DNA from: an uncultured Porphyromonadaceae bacterium
Lineage (GTDB): Bacteria; Bacteroidota; Bacteroidia; Bacteroidales; Muribaculaceae
Reading direction: 5' to 3'
Assembly (NCBI GenBank): GCA_900548975.1
Contig: URMS01000012.1
Coordinates: 25,082 to 89,081, forward strand
Length of the DNA: 64,000 nt
Part shown: piece by piece, positions 17,785 through 27,325 of the stretch
Position numbering within the stretch: the first letter of the stretch is position 1
Layout: each line of letters starts with the position of its first letter
Position numbers and translations under genes: made by a program
Notes under the pieces: model-generated
The model's database searches: none
The model's input: the letters and a program-made list of their open reading frames with translations, nothing else
What the model was told of the DNA's origin: nothing

Positions 17785-19191
17785 ATGAGTAATCTTCCTC
17801 CTTACCGTATGGTCGGACGCGCCAATGCCGTCGGTCACCATCTTCTGCAGAAATACAGCCTCAGTCCGAGCGATCCCCATACCGATATCGTGGTGCTACT
17901 TCTTGCGCTCGGTCAGCGTGTTAGCGATGCCGACCGCGATCTGTGCAACAAACTGGCCATAGACGTCCACTACGACCGTCAGCAGGCCGAAAGCCGCATG
18001 ATTGCCTCCGACCAACTGCGAAAAGAGCAGATTGCCGGCGAAAGTGAGGCCGCGTATCTGCTACGGAAGTATCCGCGCCAGTATGCCGAATACATTCTCG
18101 CCGACCGCGACTATATTCCCGAAGTCAAAGCACACGAAGAAGCTCAAAAGCGCCGTCGGCGCCGACGCCTGATCACAGCGGGCAGCATTGTCGGAGCGCT
18201 GATACTGGGCATAATCATCTACAATCTTCCATATTTCGCCGAAAAGCGGGCATTCGGAGAGGCTGAGAAAGATCTGCTGTCGGGCGAATACTGGACCTAC
18301 GAAGTTGCCGTAGGACATTATATGTACCGGTATCCCGACGGTGCGCACCTGCAGGATGTGCTGATGCTCGCGGCAAAAGCCTGCAGTGAGACATCGCAGC
18401 CATCCGATGCCGTGAAGTATGCCTCGGACTATCTGCGCAGATTTCCCGACGGCAAATATGCCGGCGAAGTGGCCGAAATATACGACATGGTTTGGAACAG
18501 CGAGATTGCCCGCTTCAACGAACTCGCCGCAGCCAACGCCACAAAAGAAGGCGCCGACTTCGTGCGGGCCATGCTGTCGTATATGCGCGAGAAACACATC
18601 AATACCGTTGCCGTAGAGGGGCGCCCGACGCTCGAACTGATGGAGTATGACGAATATCCGCAGGGAGTACGAGTGTTTATGGAAACTCTCAACAACAAGG
18701 AAACCGGTTCGATGAAACTGCCCGACGATATGGAGACTATCAAGGACAAGATTTCTCTCACAGAAGCTCGGTCGTACACATCGATTATAGTGGAAGGCCT
18801 CCAGGCCGGCTTCGACAAAGTGCTTACCCCGGGATTCATCACCTTTACCGAGCACCCCGGCGAATCCGACGCGGCACTTCCCAAAGCGATAGTCGATTAC
18901 ACCATCAAGACTCAGGACCAGGATTTTGGATCGTTCGCCGTACCTGATATATGGGAATATACCTCGACAATGAACGGCATAGTAATGTCGCGCTGTCTTC
19001 TCCTGGGCATCGGCATGACTTTCAACGCTACATTTGTGCTGCCCGACAGCGACATTCACTACACCGTTACAGGGACCGGCGACGCAGGGTCGGAATCGAT
19101 CAATGTCGACCGCTCGAAAGCCTATGCGACCATGTGTCGCCGCTGCACACAGCGCTTCAGCGAAACCATCGCCTCCGATTTCGGCATCTGA
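17785..19191 (+). CDS. Single-pass membrane protein, unknown function
   Basis: A 468-residue protein I do not recognise. The start MSNLPPYRMVGR at 17785 is chosen because an upstream TTG alternative lies on top of the promoter box. Residues ~1-120 are a charged cytoplasmic segment, followed by an Arg/Lys cluster (KRRRRRRL) and one membrane helix at about 129-147 (GSIVGALILGIIIYNL). The rest (~320 residues) should be periplasmic and is helical at first (a repeat-like ASDYLRRFPDGKYAGEVAEIY resembles a TPR turn), then beta-rich. Convergent with the beta-helix/hydrolase gene 41 bases away. Bacteroidales homologues with anti-sigma-like topology exist, but no such domain is evident here. Confidence 0.65.
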   Translation: MSNLPPYRMVGRANAVGHHLLQKYSLSPSDPHTDIVVLLLALGQRVSDADRDLCNKLAIDVHYDRQQAESRMIASDQLRKEQIAGESEAAYLLRKYPRQYAEYILADRDYIPEVKAHEEAQKRRRRRRLITAGSIVGALILGIIIYNLPYFAEKRAFGEAEKDLLSGEYWTYEVAVGHYMYRYPDGAHLQDVLMLAAKACSETSQPSDAVKYASDYLRRFPDGKYAGEVAEIYDMVWNSEIARFNELAAANATKEGADFVRAMLSYMREKHINTVAVEGRPTLELMEYDEYPQGVRVFMETLNNKETGSMKLPDDMETIKDKISLTEARSYTSIIVEGLQAGFDKVLTPGFITFTEHPGESDAALPKAIVDYTIKTQDQDFGSFAVPDIWEYTSTMNGIVMSRCLLLGIGMTFNATFVLPDSDIHYTVTGTGDAGSESINVDRSKAYATMCRRCTQRFSETIASDFGI

Positions 19192-19232
19192 CACAGCTAC
19201 GGTTTCGCCAACAGCACCATTCAGCCGGCCGA

Positions 19233-21152
19233 CTAACGCACCACAGCCTTGGCGCAGCAGCCACCGGCTGAAACTATATACATCCCTGCCCGAAGCGAAC
19301 CGAATGTCACGCCGCTGCCGTCGGAAAGCGCATCGCCCACCTTAACTCCGGCCACATCATAGACACTTATTTCACCCGGCGCCGAGACCTCTATCTCCGA
19401 ACCGATTACTCTCACCTCCGGTCTCCGGTCGGTCGCAATGGTGCCGACAGCCGTAGTGTGCGGCTCGAAAAAGAAATCCGTGAAACCGGCAGTATTGGCC
19501 GCCAGACTGTATATGGTCGCATGTGTAGCCCCCTCGTACTCCGTATATCTGAATTTATCGGAAGCCTGCATAAGTGCGGGCGCGAGAGTCTGCATTCCTT
19601 CCGGCGACACAGTCTTGTCTTCGCTGCCATGGAAAGCCCATACATAGCTTTTCGAAGCATTGGCCACAAGTGCGTCGAATTTTACGCCCGCATCGCCGTA
19701 GCCAGCTATCGGAGCAGCACGCGCGAATAGCGGCTCAGCGGTATTGAGAAGATACCAGATCGCCGCCGCACCGTTCGAACTTCCCACAAGACTCATATTC
19801 TCCTTTGCAACACCATACTCTGCCGCAAATCTTTTGGCAAGAGCCACGGCGCCGTCAAGCCACTTGGTAGCTTCCGACTCTTCGAGATAGCCTCCGCGGC
19901 CCGTCACCCACTGCTCTTCCAGGGGCAGCTGGGCACCGACAATTATCACGTTCTCGCCCGAATTCAAAAGCTGATACAGAGGCGACGCGCCCATCGAACA
20001 CATATGCAGACTGTTATCATCGCCTCGCGAGCCAAGGTCGTGCAGATAAAGCACAAGGTGTGGCGCACCATCCCTCTTGTCGGAAATATGGTAGCGATAC
20101 TTCATCTCGGTACCGTCGGCAAGAGTACAACTTCCGGCTTCGAACACCTTCTCGGGCACCATAATATCTGCCGTCACACGGTCGAAATCCTTTGTCATAG
20201 TATAGTGTAGCAGTGTATACTGGTCGGCTGTCGGAAGACCGTGCACGTTCATCTCGAATTCTGTTGCGGGATTGTTGTGCGGTTCGGAAACATTGAATAC
20301 ACGCATGGCCGGAAACTCGCCACCCGTTATATTCACACTCACTTTTTTGCCGTCGACACTGTTGGCGCCGCTTGTGCCAAGAAAAGCGCGCCCGGCAAAC
20401 TCACCGCCCGAAATATTGATTTCACTCCCGCCGCCCTTAAGGCCTGCCGATACCGAGCCGGCATAGAGACAGTGCACACGGCCTCCGGATATGTTTACGG
20501 TAGCCGTCGACGCGGCAATCGCGACATTATTCTTGAAATTTTTCGCCGTACCACGGTTATAGAGTACAAGGTATACTTCTCCCGATTCGATATTGATTTT
20601 CGGATTCATGTCGTCGGCTGCCAGATTGTCGTTGTCCTGACAGCCCCCGAGCACCGTAAACGATTGCGCGAGTTTTTCCCATGTGAAATTACCATGCATC
20701 TCGCAACCCTGTCCGATTGTCACTTCATGATAGTTGGCAATCAGAAGGAGGTAACCGCCCGTACCCGTCAGATTGAAAGTAATATTCTCAAACCGTGTAT
20801 CCGACGTTATCCCCAGCCGCATACCTTTGGTGAGGGTCCAGGCGGTTTCGTCGTGGTCTTCGGCCCGATAGTCGATACCGTCGTAAACCTGGGTATACGT
20901 TATCGAGCCACTTCTCGGAGCAGTAGGTACAAAATTGGCTGCCTGGGTAAATTTACCGTTGACAACTATCACACCGTCGGCTTCGGACGGAATCAGATCA
21001 TATGCCTTTGTCAGACTCCGGACTGCCGTGCCGGGAGTGCTCCCGTCGTTATTATTGTCTCCTTGATCATTGAGAAACACGACTTTGGTTTCTGCGAAGA
21101 CAGAAGCTGCCGACAAAAGCGACAGAGCAAGAAAAGTAGCGATTTTTTTCAT
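19233..21152 (-). CDS. Secreted beta-helix/alpha-beta hydrolase fusion with C-terminal sorting-like domain
   Basis: A 639-residue exported protein (signal MKKIATFLALSLLSAASVFA). Residues ~20-300 look like a right-handed parallel beta-helix (NDQGDNNNDGSTPGTAVRSL, later IYGGxV-like rungs such as INISGGEFAGRAFL). Residues ~330-570 are an esterase-type alpha/beta hydrolase: VLYLHDLGSRGDD oxyanion segment, nucleophile elbow GSSNGA with Ser near 455, HGSEDKTV Asp near 512 and GATHATIY His near 541. The last ~60 residues (SVYDVAGVKVGD, then GMYIV) resemble a type IX secretion sorting domain. A polysaccharide esterase is plausible; the substrate is unknown. Confidence 0.72.
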   Translation of the reverse strand: MKKIATFLALSLLSAASVFAETKVVFLNDQGDNNNDGSTPGTAVRSLTKAYDLIPSEADGVIVVNGKFTQAANFVPTAPRSGSITYTQVYDGIDYRAEDHDETAWTLTKGMRLGITSDTRFENITFNLTGTGGYLLLIANYHEVTIGQGCEMHGNFTWEKLAQSFTVLGGCQDNDNLAADDMNPKINIESGEVYLVLYNRGTAKNFKNNVAIAASTATVNISGGRVHCLYAGSVSAGLKGGGSEINISGGEFAGRAFLGTSGANSVDGKKVSVNITGGEFPAMRVFNVSEPHNNPATEFEMNVHGLPTADQYTLLHYTMTKDFDRVTADIMVPEKVFEAGSCTLADGTEMKYRYHISDKRDGAPHLVLYLHDLGSRGDDNSLHMCSMGASPLYQLLNSGENVIIVGAQLPLEEQWVTGRGGYLEESEATKWLDGAVALAKRFAAEYGVAKENMSLVGSSNGAAAIWYLLNTAEPLFARAAPIAGYGDAGVKFDALVANASKSYVWAFHGSEDKTVSPEGMQTLAPALMQASDKFRYTEYEGATHATIYSLAANTAGFTDFFFEPHTTAVGTIATDRRPEVRVIGSEIEVSAPGEISVYDVAGVKVGDALSDGSGVTFGSLRAGMYIVSAGGCCAKAVVR

Positions 21153-21206
21153 GCGTCAGAAAGATTCAGGTATAATTTTCAATACAGATATAGTTTGATA
21201 TCGTCC

Positions 21207-21214
21207 CAAAATTA
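21207..21214 (-). promoter_or_regulatory. -7 promoter box for the beta-helix/hydrolase gene
   Basis: TAATTTTG on the minus strand, giving a leader of roughly 45-50 bases before the ATG at 21152. No TTTG at -33. Confidence 0.45.
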
Positions 21215-21259
21215 TACTCAGAATCTTTTCCGGGATAGCAGAAAAGAATCACACTCTGC

Positions 21260-21290
21260 AAAAATTGACTCAAAACTCCCCTCCTGAGTC
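21260..21290 (-). terminator. Intrinsic terminator at the end of the aroB array
   Basis: A 6-bp stem GACTCA/TGAGTC (21267-21272 and 21285-21290) with a 12-base loop, followed on the minus strand by ATTTTT (21260-21265). It lies about 30 bases past the aroB stop, at the end of a ten-gene minus-strand array. Confidence 0.45.
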
Positions 21291-21318
21291 TTTTCTTGCC
21301 GAAAAGCCTCTTATGACA

Positions 21319-22389
21319 TCAGATTCCCATCAGGTCGCGGTAGATGTCGAGGGCCGATTTTATTTCGTCGGGTGTGGCGATGCTGTCGATCACGGGCTCG
21401 CCCACGCCTTTGAGCAGGGTGAAGTTGATCTTGTCGGGCGATGCGTTTTTCTTATCCTGACGCATACCCGCCAGCAGTGCCGGATAGTCCTTGCAGTCGA
21501 TATTGAAGACACCGTAATTATCGCGGATATAGGCGGCGAATTTCTGTAGAGTGTCGGAGGGGAACTGCAGCTTCATATGCGACAGAATCAGCTCCACCAC
21601 CATACCCCAAGCCACGGCATATCCGTGCGGCACGGGCGATTTACGCTCCATTGCCAGGCTCTCGAAGGCATGCCCTACCGTATGGCCCAGATTCAGAGCC
21701 TTGCGGATGCCTTGCTCGGTGAGATCGGTGGCTACGATACGCCGCTTCACCATAACGCTCTCGCGCAGCAAGGGCAGCAATGCTTCCGAATCAAAGACCG
21801 GATATACCGGACTATAGGCAAGCAAGCGGGCAAGCACTTCTTCGTTCTCGAGAAGAGCGTGCTTCAACATTTCGGCATAGCCCGAGAGGATTTCCTGTTC
21901 GGGAAGAGTGTTGAAGAATACGGTGGATATGACGGCAGCCTCGGGTTCGGCGAAGACACCTATCTGATTCTTCATGCCGTTGAAATTGATAGCCGTCTTG
22001 CCGCCGACCGATGCATCGACCGCGGCCAGAAGCGTCGTGGGAACATTTATGCACCTCATGCCGCGTTTGAAAGTCGCCGCGGCGAAGCCGCCCATATCGC
22101 CGACAACGCCGCCGCCGAGATTCACCACCACCGTAGAGCGGGTCGCCTCCATCTCGGACAAGCGGTTCCATATATGGGTGAGACTGTCGAGGTTTTTATT
22201 GGTATCGCCCGAAGGCACGGTTATTTTTCCGGCTGAGGCTATCGATTTGGAATCGTTTTCAAGCACCGGAAGCACGGCATTGGCCGTGCCTGTATCGGAA
22301 ATCACGACAACGGCCGGATTACCAAGGTCAGCGACAAGGGTATCGATGGTCTCGCCGACAAGGTTAGTGAAGATGAGTTTCTGTTTCAT
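21319..22389 (-). CDS. aroB: 3-dehydroquinate synthase
   Basis: A 356-residue cytoplasmic enzyme converting DAHP to 3-dehydroquinate, the second step of the shikimate pathway, using NAD and a divalent metal. The glycine-rich NAD segment GGGVVGDMGGFAA is near residue 95. Metal ligands fit Glu/His positions in the LGHTVGHAFE and PHGYAVAWGM segments. Length is normal. Its first 26 bases overlap the 3' end of the HAD phosphatase gene, so it is the last gene of the array and is probably translated by coupling. Confidence 0.96.
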   Translation of the reverse strand: MKQKLIFTNLVGETIDTLVADLGNPAVVVISDTGTANAVLPVLENDSKSIASAGKITVPSGDTNKNLDSLTHIWNRLSEMEATRSTVVVNLGGGVVGDMGGFAAATFKRGMRCINVPTTLLAAVDASVGGKTAINFNGMKNQIGVFAEPEAAVISTVFFNTLPEQEILSGYAEMLKHALLENEEVLARLLAYSPVYPVFDSEALLPLLRESVMVKRRIVATDLTEQGIRKALNLGHTVGHAFESLAMERKSPVPHGYAVAWGMVVELILSHMKLQFPSDTLQKFAAYIRDNYGVFNIDCKDYPALLAGMRQDKKNASPDKINFTLLKGVGEPVIDSIATPDEIKSALDIYRDLMGI

Positions 22390-23113
22390 ATGAGTACAAC
22401 AACTTCGACAGTACTTTGGTGCATTCCTCCATCGAATCTATTTCTATATCGGCACCGGCTTCGAGCAGCAAGCCGGGGCGAAGAGGGCCTGTCCTTACCC
22501 CTATGGTAAAAATACCGGCCTTCGACGACGATTCGACTCCGAGCGGGGCATTGTCGACACCTATGCCCTCGCAGGCGGCGACACCGGCTTTCTTAAGCCC
22601 GATGAGATACGGCTCGGGGTCGGGCTTGCCGTGCTTCACGTCGTAGGCTGTGACGCGCCGCGAAGCCGGGAATGCGCCGCAGTAATCGGCATCGAGCCTG
22701 TCGAGCAGCGTTCCCTGGCCCGAACCGGTGACAAGCACGGGCGCCGCTCCGGCAGCGACCACCGCCGCTACGGCACCTTGGGCGCCATGCATCAGGGGCG
22801 CGGAGGGCTGGGCGGCGAACAGCTCGGTCTTGCGCTTGTACAGGCGCCGGCATTCGTCAACGGTGGCGGGGCGGCCGAACTGGCGCCGGATAAGTATGTC
22901 GATAGTCGAGGCTCCCGTACGGCCTTCGTAGGCAAAAAATTCGTCGGCGTCGGCATCGATACCGGCCTCGTCGCACACGCCTTTCCAGGCGCGCGCATGC
23001 CGCGGCATCGAATCGTAGAGTATGCCGTCCATATCGAAAAGCACGGCTTTGGGCCGCAGGGCAGTCTCGCCCGTTCTGGCCATATATTTCGAGATAGCTT
23101 CTTGCAGTGTCAT
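22364..23113 (-). CDS. HAD-superfamily phosphatase (beta-phosphoglucomutase-like)
   Basis: A 249-residue cytoplasmic hydrolase of subfamily IA. Motif I is VLFDMDGILYDS with the nucleophilic Asp and the +2 Asp, motif II LVTGSG, motif III the Lys in HGKPDPEPYL, motif IV the GVDNAPLGVESS segment, where GVDNA replaces the more common GDS/GVEDS. A helical cap lies between motifs I and II. An N-terminal ~22-residue extension precedes motif I. Sugar phosphates are likely substrates; the exact one is unknown. It overlaps aroB by 26 bases and the AsmA gene by 4. Confidence 0.85.
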   Translation of the reverse strand: MTLQEAISKYMARTGETALRPKAVLFDMDGILYDSMPRHARAWKGVCDEAGIDADADEFFAYEGRTGASTIDILIRRQFGRPATVDECRRLYKRKTELFAAQPSAPLMHGAQGAVAAVVAAGAAPVLVTGSGQGTLLDRLDADYCGAFPASRRVTAYDVKHGKPDPEPYLIGLKKAGVAACEGIGVDNAPLGVESSSKAGIFTIGVRTGPLRPGLLLEAGADIEIDSMEECTKVLSKLLYSYETETHLH

Positions 23114-26100
23114 TTCTTTCTTTTCTTGACTTCGGGCTTAGGCGCGGGCACCGTGTCGGCAGGCGCATCGATTATACCCTGCTCTATAAGAGCAAGCGAG
23201 TCGGCCCGGCTCAGTTCCTCATCCTTGCGTTCGAGCGCCGACAGGTCGGGGCGCTGCGTCACGTTGAGCGAAGCGAACTTCGACCGGCTCACACCACGGC
23301 GGAACACATTCTGTATCTGCCGAACAAGATTCACCCTCACCGTATCGACCACGGCCAGATTGCGGGGCGCTTCTTTCTCATTGAATTTCGCACCGCCGAA
23401 CCGCACCTTGTACTTGTCGGGGTTGCCCTTGATAGTGATGCCGAATTTAAACGGCAGCGGCGACTTCAGCACAGCTATGTGGTAGTTGAAATTAAGTGCA
23501 AGGTCATTGTAGCCCGACACACCGAGGCGGTAGCGGTCGATGTCGAAGGTAAAGGGGAAAAGCTCGAGGCGATTGTCGCGCACCAGCAGTTCCACGCTCA
23601 TGTGCTTGATTTTGTTGTCGGCCCGATCGCGGAAGCGCAGCCATTTGCCGAGCGTGCGGTAGGTCTCGGGGTTTATGAGCGCAAGCGAGTCGCCGCTCAG
23701 TTTTACGGCAGCGTCGAGAGTGGGCAGAACGAAATTCATACAACTGTCGATGTCGACAGTAGCGGCCAGATCGGCATCGATGACACCGCTGAGATCGCGC
23801 ATAAGCGGCATGATGGAGTCGACCGCCGGCACGAGATTGAGGAATTTCTCTATTTTGAAATTCTTGAGCATCATGCCGAAGCCGAATTTCATATCGCGTG
23901 GATTGGGCGCCGAGTACAGAGCCGAAATATCGAGAGATCCGGCATCGGACGTTGCCGCAAGATTGTTGATGTTCAATGCACCGTCGTACAGCAGAAGCTC
24001 ACCCCCGAGGTCACGCATATGAAGGTCGGAATAAAGGATATGCGAGGCCCTGAGGTCCACGCGGGCATCGATATTGGTCGGCAGCAGCAGGGGGCCTACC
24101 GAGTCGGCTTTTTCGGTGACAAGCGCGTCGATGCGCTGCTCGAAATCGGAATCCGCCGTATCGTCGACCGTAAATGCCGGCGTTGTGCCCTCATGGTGTG
24201 CGGCCGCATAGGCCGAGCCCGCAAATACTGCGCCGGCAATCTCATTGACATCGATGGTATCGCTCGATATCACGAAATTGGCCTTGAGCATACCGGCGCT
24301 CCGGCGTCCTGTGAGAGCGCGGCGCACGTTCGATATAAGTCCGTTCACGGCAAGATCGGATTTTCCGGCACGGTAACGCACGCCCCGCAGTTCTATGGAG
24401 TCGGTATTGAAGCTTATATCGAGGCTGTCGATGCGGCTCCGCAGCGGGAAATAAGGCGTATAGAGCCGTGCCCGCGAGGTACTTATACTGCCTTCGAGCG
24501 CCCAGTCGGTAAGATAGCGCTTGAACGAACCCGAAGCACCCCAGTCGATTTTTTCCTCATCAGATACTTCGACCGTGCGCACCCGGCGCCGGTGCGGCCG
24601 CCCCATACGCTTCTCCACGGCCAGACGGAGCACCGAGTCGGGCGACAGATCGGGATGCACGCGGCTGATGGAGTCGGCGGCCGCGCGGATGGCCTTCCGC
24701 ATGGCGGCACGCTCGGGTATCTTGTGGGTCGAAGCCTTGATGTGTGCGTCTGCCAGCATGAAAATACTGGTTGTGCTGCCTGCGACAAGACGCCCGGCAG
24801 TACCGTCGAGCACTATCTGAGGCAGATGGTGGTCGTCCTTGAAACGGTTGAGCATCACACGTCCGTCGAGATTGCGCAGACTCATGCCGGCACTGTCGGT
24901 CACCGACCGCACCGAGAAGTTACGCAGCGACAGCCCTCCGCCCACGGGCAATACCATGGTGGTATCGGCATAGAACGACGTATTGAGCACGGCGGCACCG
25001 AGCCGGAATCCACCGGCGCGAAGGCTCACGCCTCCGAAAAGCATAGCCACGGTATCGGCCTCGATTTTGGCCGAAAGAAGAGTTTTTTCGCCTCCCTCAG
25101 GCGTACGTACTTTACGCTGACTGTCGAACGTCAGTTTCAGCGAAGGCACATCGGCCATGTGCGAGGTATCGTTGGACAGATAATAGAGATTGCGGCCTTC
25201 GAGCGAGCCCTCGGCGTTGAGTTCGTGGAAACGTCCCGGCGAAAACATCGACACCGAACCGTTGCATTTCAGATTGGCGAGAATCTGGCCTCCGAGAAAA
25301 CCGCGGGCGGCATCGGCAAGCTGAGGAGGCAGGTTGCGGATGTCGCACCGGCCGTCGACCCCGACACGGAATGTCGGGTCGGACATGAGCCTGAAGGCGC
25401 GGCCCTCGACCGACAGCGATGTCGCCGGACCGGCAACGGTAAATCTGTCGACGGTCACGACGGCCGAATCGAGGTCGGCTCCCGCCAGCGACAGGGTGGC
25501 GTCGAGCGACAGATCGCTGAACCTCGCCTGCCCGTAGCGCAGCGAGCACTCCCCTATCCTGGCGCGTATCTCGGCATAGGGTATGGTGTCGGTCTCGAAG
25601 CAGAACGGCCGCAGAAGCCGGGCATCGAGAGCAAGCCTGGCATCGGTGGCAAAAGTGGGCGGAGTAAGGCGATAGCGTGCCAGAGTCTCGCTGCCAAGCG
25701 CGGCGAGAGCCTCGGTTATATCGAGCGATTCTATCACTACCGAACCCGATTCGATGGTCATTTTATCGGTAAACGATACCGACGCATCGACCACACCGTC
25801 GATAAAGGCGCCGGTGAGCCGCAACTGTTCCACGGTCACCAGTTCGGGGTGAGCGGGCTCCCAGCGCACCTTGCCGTCCACGCCGAAGCCGAAACCCTCG
25901 ATATCGAGCAGACTGCGGGCCATGGGGCCGTGCAGCTCGCCGTCGATACGCAGACGGTATTCGGGCGACGCGGCACCGTCGAGATTGGCCGTGGATAACA
26001 GCACGATCGTAGCCTCGGTGGAGTCGACGGCGTTGTAGAACCGCATTTCGCGCGGTTCTATAAACGCGAAACGGTCAATAGAAATGGCCGGTACAGCCGA

Positions 26101-26589
26101 AGACTTCTCGGACACGGTATCGGAAGGGCTTCCCTTGTAGATGTCGAAATTGGCCGCAGTCGGTGTTATGACGATATTAACTTCAGGCTGCGCTATCTCG
26201 AGCGCATGAAGGCTTATCTCGTTTTTAATGATGAACCGCCCAAGATCGACGGCGCCGCTGAGACGGCCGAGAGTCAGCAGAGTATCGGCATAGACAGGGA
26301 GCGAGGCCCGCACGCTGTCGGGCAGCCCGTCGAGGCTGTGCGATATCACCTCGACGTCGCGTACGTCGAGATGCAGCATCGGATACGATGGCTTGAACGA
26401 CAGCTCTATACGGCCGATATTGACATCGGCGTCGAGATAGTCGCCCGCCAGGCGGCACACTATGGGGGTCAGCTGCTCGGGCCGCAGCAGCCTGACGGTG
26501 CACAGAGTCACCGCGGTCACCGTCAGCACCAGCGCGAAAGCGACAGCGGAGGCGATCAGCAGCGTTTTAGTTATTATCTTCTTAATCAT
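23110..26589 (-). CDS. AsmA-family protein
   Basis: A 1159-residue envelope protein with an N-terminal membrane anchor (residues ~4-30) and a very long periplasmic body. The N-terminal part (LAGDYLDADVNIGRIELSF, then YPMLHLDVRDVEV) is the usual AsmA chorein-like beginning; the C-terminal AsmA_2-like part has GVSGYNDLALNFNYHIAVLK, matching the typical final beta-groove. AsmA/TamB relatives form bridge-like channels that move phospholipids or influence outer-membrane assembly. It ends with a Lys-rich tail. It overlaps the DUF5715-like gene by 8 bases and the HAD gene by 4. Confidence 0.85.
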   Translation of the reverse strand: MIKKIITKTLLIASAVAFALVLTVTAVTLCTVRLLRPEQLTPIVCRLAGDYLDADVNIGRIELSFKPSYPMLHLDVRDVEVISHSLDGLPDSVRASLPVYADTLLTLGRLSGAVDLGRFIIKNEISLHALEIAQPEVNIVITPTAANFDIYKGSPSDTVSEKSSAVPAISIDRFAFIEPREMRFYNAVDSTEATIVLLSTANLDGAASPEYRLRIDGELHGPMARSLLDIEGFGFGVDGKVRWEPAHPELVTVEQLRLTGAFIDGVVDASVSFTDKMTIESGSVVIESLDITEALAALGSETLARYRLTPPTFATDARLALDARLLRPFCFETDTIPYAEIRARIGECSLRYGQARFSDLSLDATLSLAGADLDSAVVTVDRFTVAGPATSLSVEGRAFRLMSDPTFRVGVDGRCDIRNLPPQLADAARGFLGGQILANLKCNGSVSMFSPGRFHELNAEGSLEGRNLYYLSNDTSHMADVPSLKLTFDSQRKVRTPEGGEKTLLSAKIEADTVAMLFGGVSLRAGGFRLGAAVLNTSFYADTTMVLPVGGGLSLRNFSVRSVTDSAGMSLRNLDGRVMLNRFKDDHHLPQIVLDGTAGRLVAGSTTSIFMLADAHIKASTHKIPERAAMRKAIRAAADSISRVHPDLSPDSVLRLAVEKRMGRPHRRRVRTVEVSDEEKIDWGASGSFKRYLTDWALEGSISTSRARLYTPYFPLRSRIDSLDISFNTDSIELRGVRYRAGKSDLAVNGLISNVRRALTGRRSAGMLKANFVISSDTIDVNEIAGAVFAGSAYAAAHHEGTTPAFTVDDTADSDFEQRIDALVTEKADSVGPLLLPTNIDARVDLRASHILYSDLHMRDLGGELLLYDGALNINNLAATSDAGSLDISALYSAPNPRDMKFGFGMMLKNFKIEKFLNLVPAVDSIMPLMRDLSGVIDADLAATVDIDSCMNFVLPTLDAAVKLSGDSLALINPETYRTLGKWLRFRDRADNKIKHMSVELLVRDNRLELFPFTFDIDRYRLGVSGYNDLALNFNYHIAVLKSPLPFKFGITIKGNPDKYKVRFGGAKFNEKEAPRNLAVVDTVRVNLVRQIQNVFRRGVSRSKFASLNVTQRPDLSALERKDEELSRADSLALIEQGIIDAPADTVPAPKPEVKKRKK

Positions 26590-27325
26590 AATGATATAGG
26601 CTGTCGGCCGGTGCCGTCGCCGTGATATGGAAACAAGCCTGGTGCCGCTCGTGTTTTACCAGACAGCGGCCCTCGGCGCGCATGTCGGCCACAATCTCGG
26701 CAAGAAGATTCTTGAGGTCCTCGAATGTACGGTGAGGAGCCGCAGCGTTGTCGCAGATGAATTTGCTGTAGCTGATGTCGAAAGTGGTGGCATACTGATG
26801 CGCACTCTCGCCGGTAGCGTTGCGGTTGACGCGCCTGAGCTTGCCTACCGACAGCGGAGTCCGCAGCAGACTCGTCACCTTGGGGCGGTAGGCGCCTCCG
26901 CCACGCGCCCGCAGCGAGTCCTGGAAACGGCGGCATATCTCGCCGAGGAGATCGGCGGCATGCGGTTTCAGAAAAGGATAGGAATGGCTGAGTTCGTCGA
27001 CATAGTAATATGGTGTCGACTTGATTTCTACCAGACCGCGGCCCTCGGTCCACGCCATGGCAGCGCCTTCGACCGGACGTATGCCCCCGGCTTTGGCCTG
27101 GGCGAGATGCACGTAGTTGCTGTCGTTGAACAGCCGGCCAAGCGACTCGTGCACATTGCTGCGCAGCCGTATGCAGCCGCCGTCGGGGGCGCTGTCGAGA
27201 TGCTTGTCGTATGGGTTACGCGACGAATCGGCCAGAATGACGGTGAGCAGCGGCGACACCCGGTCGCTACCGCCACAGGCCGCCAAAAGCAGCCCCAAGG
27301 CTATAATCAGGAGTATATGTCTCAT
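26582..27325 (-). CDS. DUF5715-type lipoprotein, possible M15-like peptidase
   Basis: A 247-residue predicted lipoprotein (MRHILLIIALGLLLAACGG, lipobox LAAC). The body matches the DUF5715 pattern and contains SAHQYATTFDISYSKF, reminiscent of the SxHxxGxAxD zinc-binding motif of M15/VanY D,D-carboxypeptidases, and a later His in CFHIT where M15 enzymes have a third ligand. It could trim cell-wall peptides, but this is inference. It overlaps the U32 gene by 4 bases and the AsmA gene by 8, and shares the array with mltG, another peptidoglycan enzyme. Confidence 0.72.
   Translation of the reverse strand: MRHILLIIALGLLLAACGGSDRVSPLLTVILADSSRNPYDKHLDSAPDGGCIRLRSNVHESLGRLFNDSNYVHLAQAKAGGIRPVEGAAMAWTEGRGLVEIKSTPYYYVDELSHSYPFLKPHAADLLGEICRRFQDSLRARGGGAYRPKVTSLLRTPLSVGKLRRVNRNATGESAHQYATTFDISYSKFICDNAAAPHRTFEDLKNLLAEIVADMRAEGRCLVKHERHQACFHITATAPADSLYHYD

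Noticed and set aside
23107..25998. A 963-codon plus-strand open frame opposite the AsmA gene
   Set aside because: It lies wholly antisense to a recognisable AsmA gene, and its protein is His/Arg/Gly-rich with no signal or domain; long antisense frames are expected in GC-rich DNA with few TA-rich codons.
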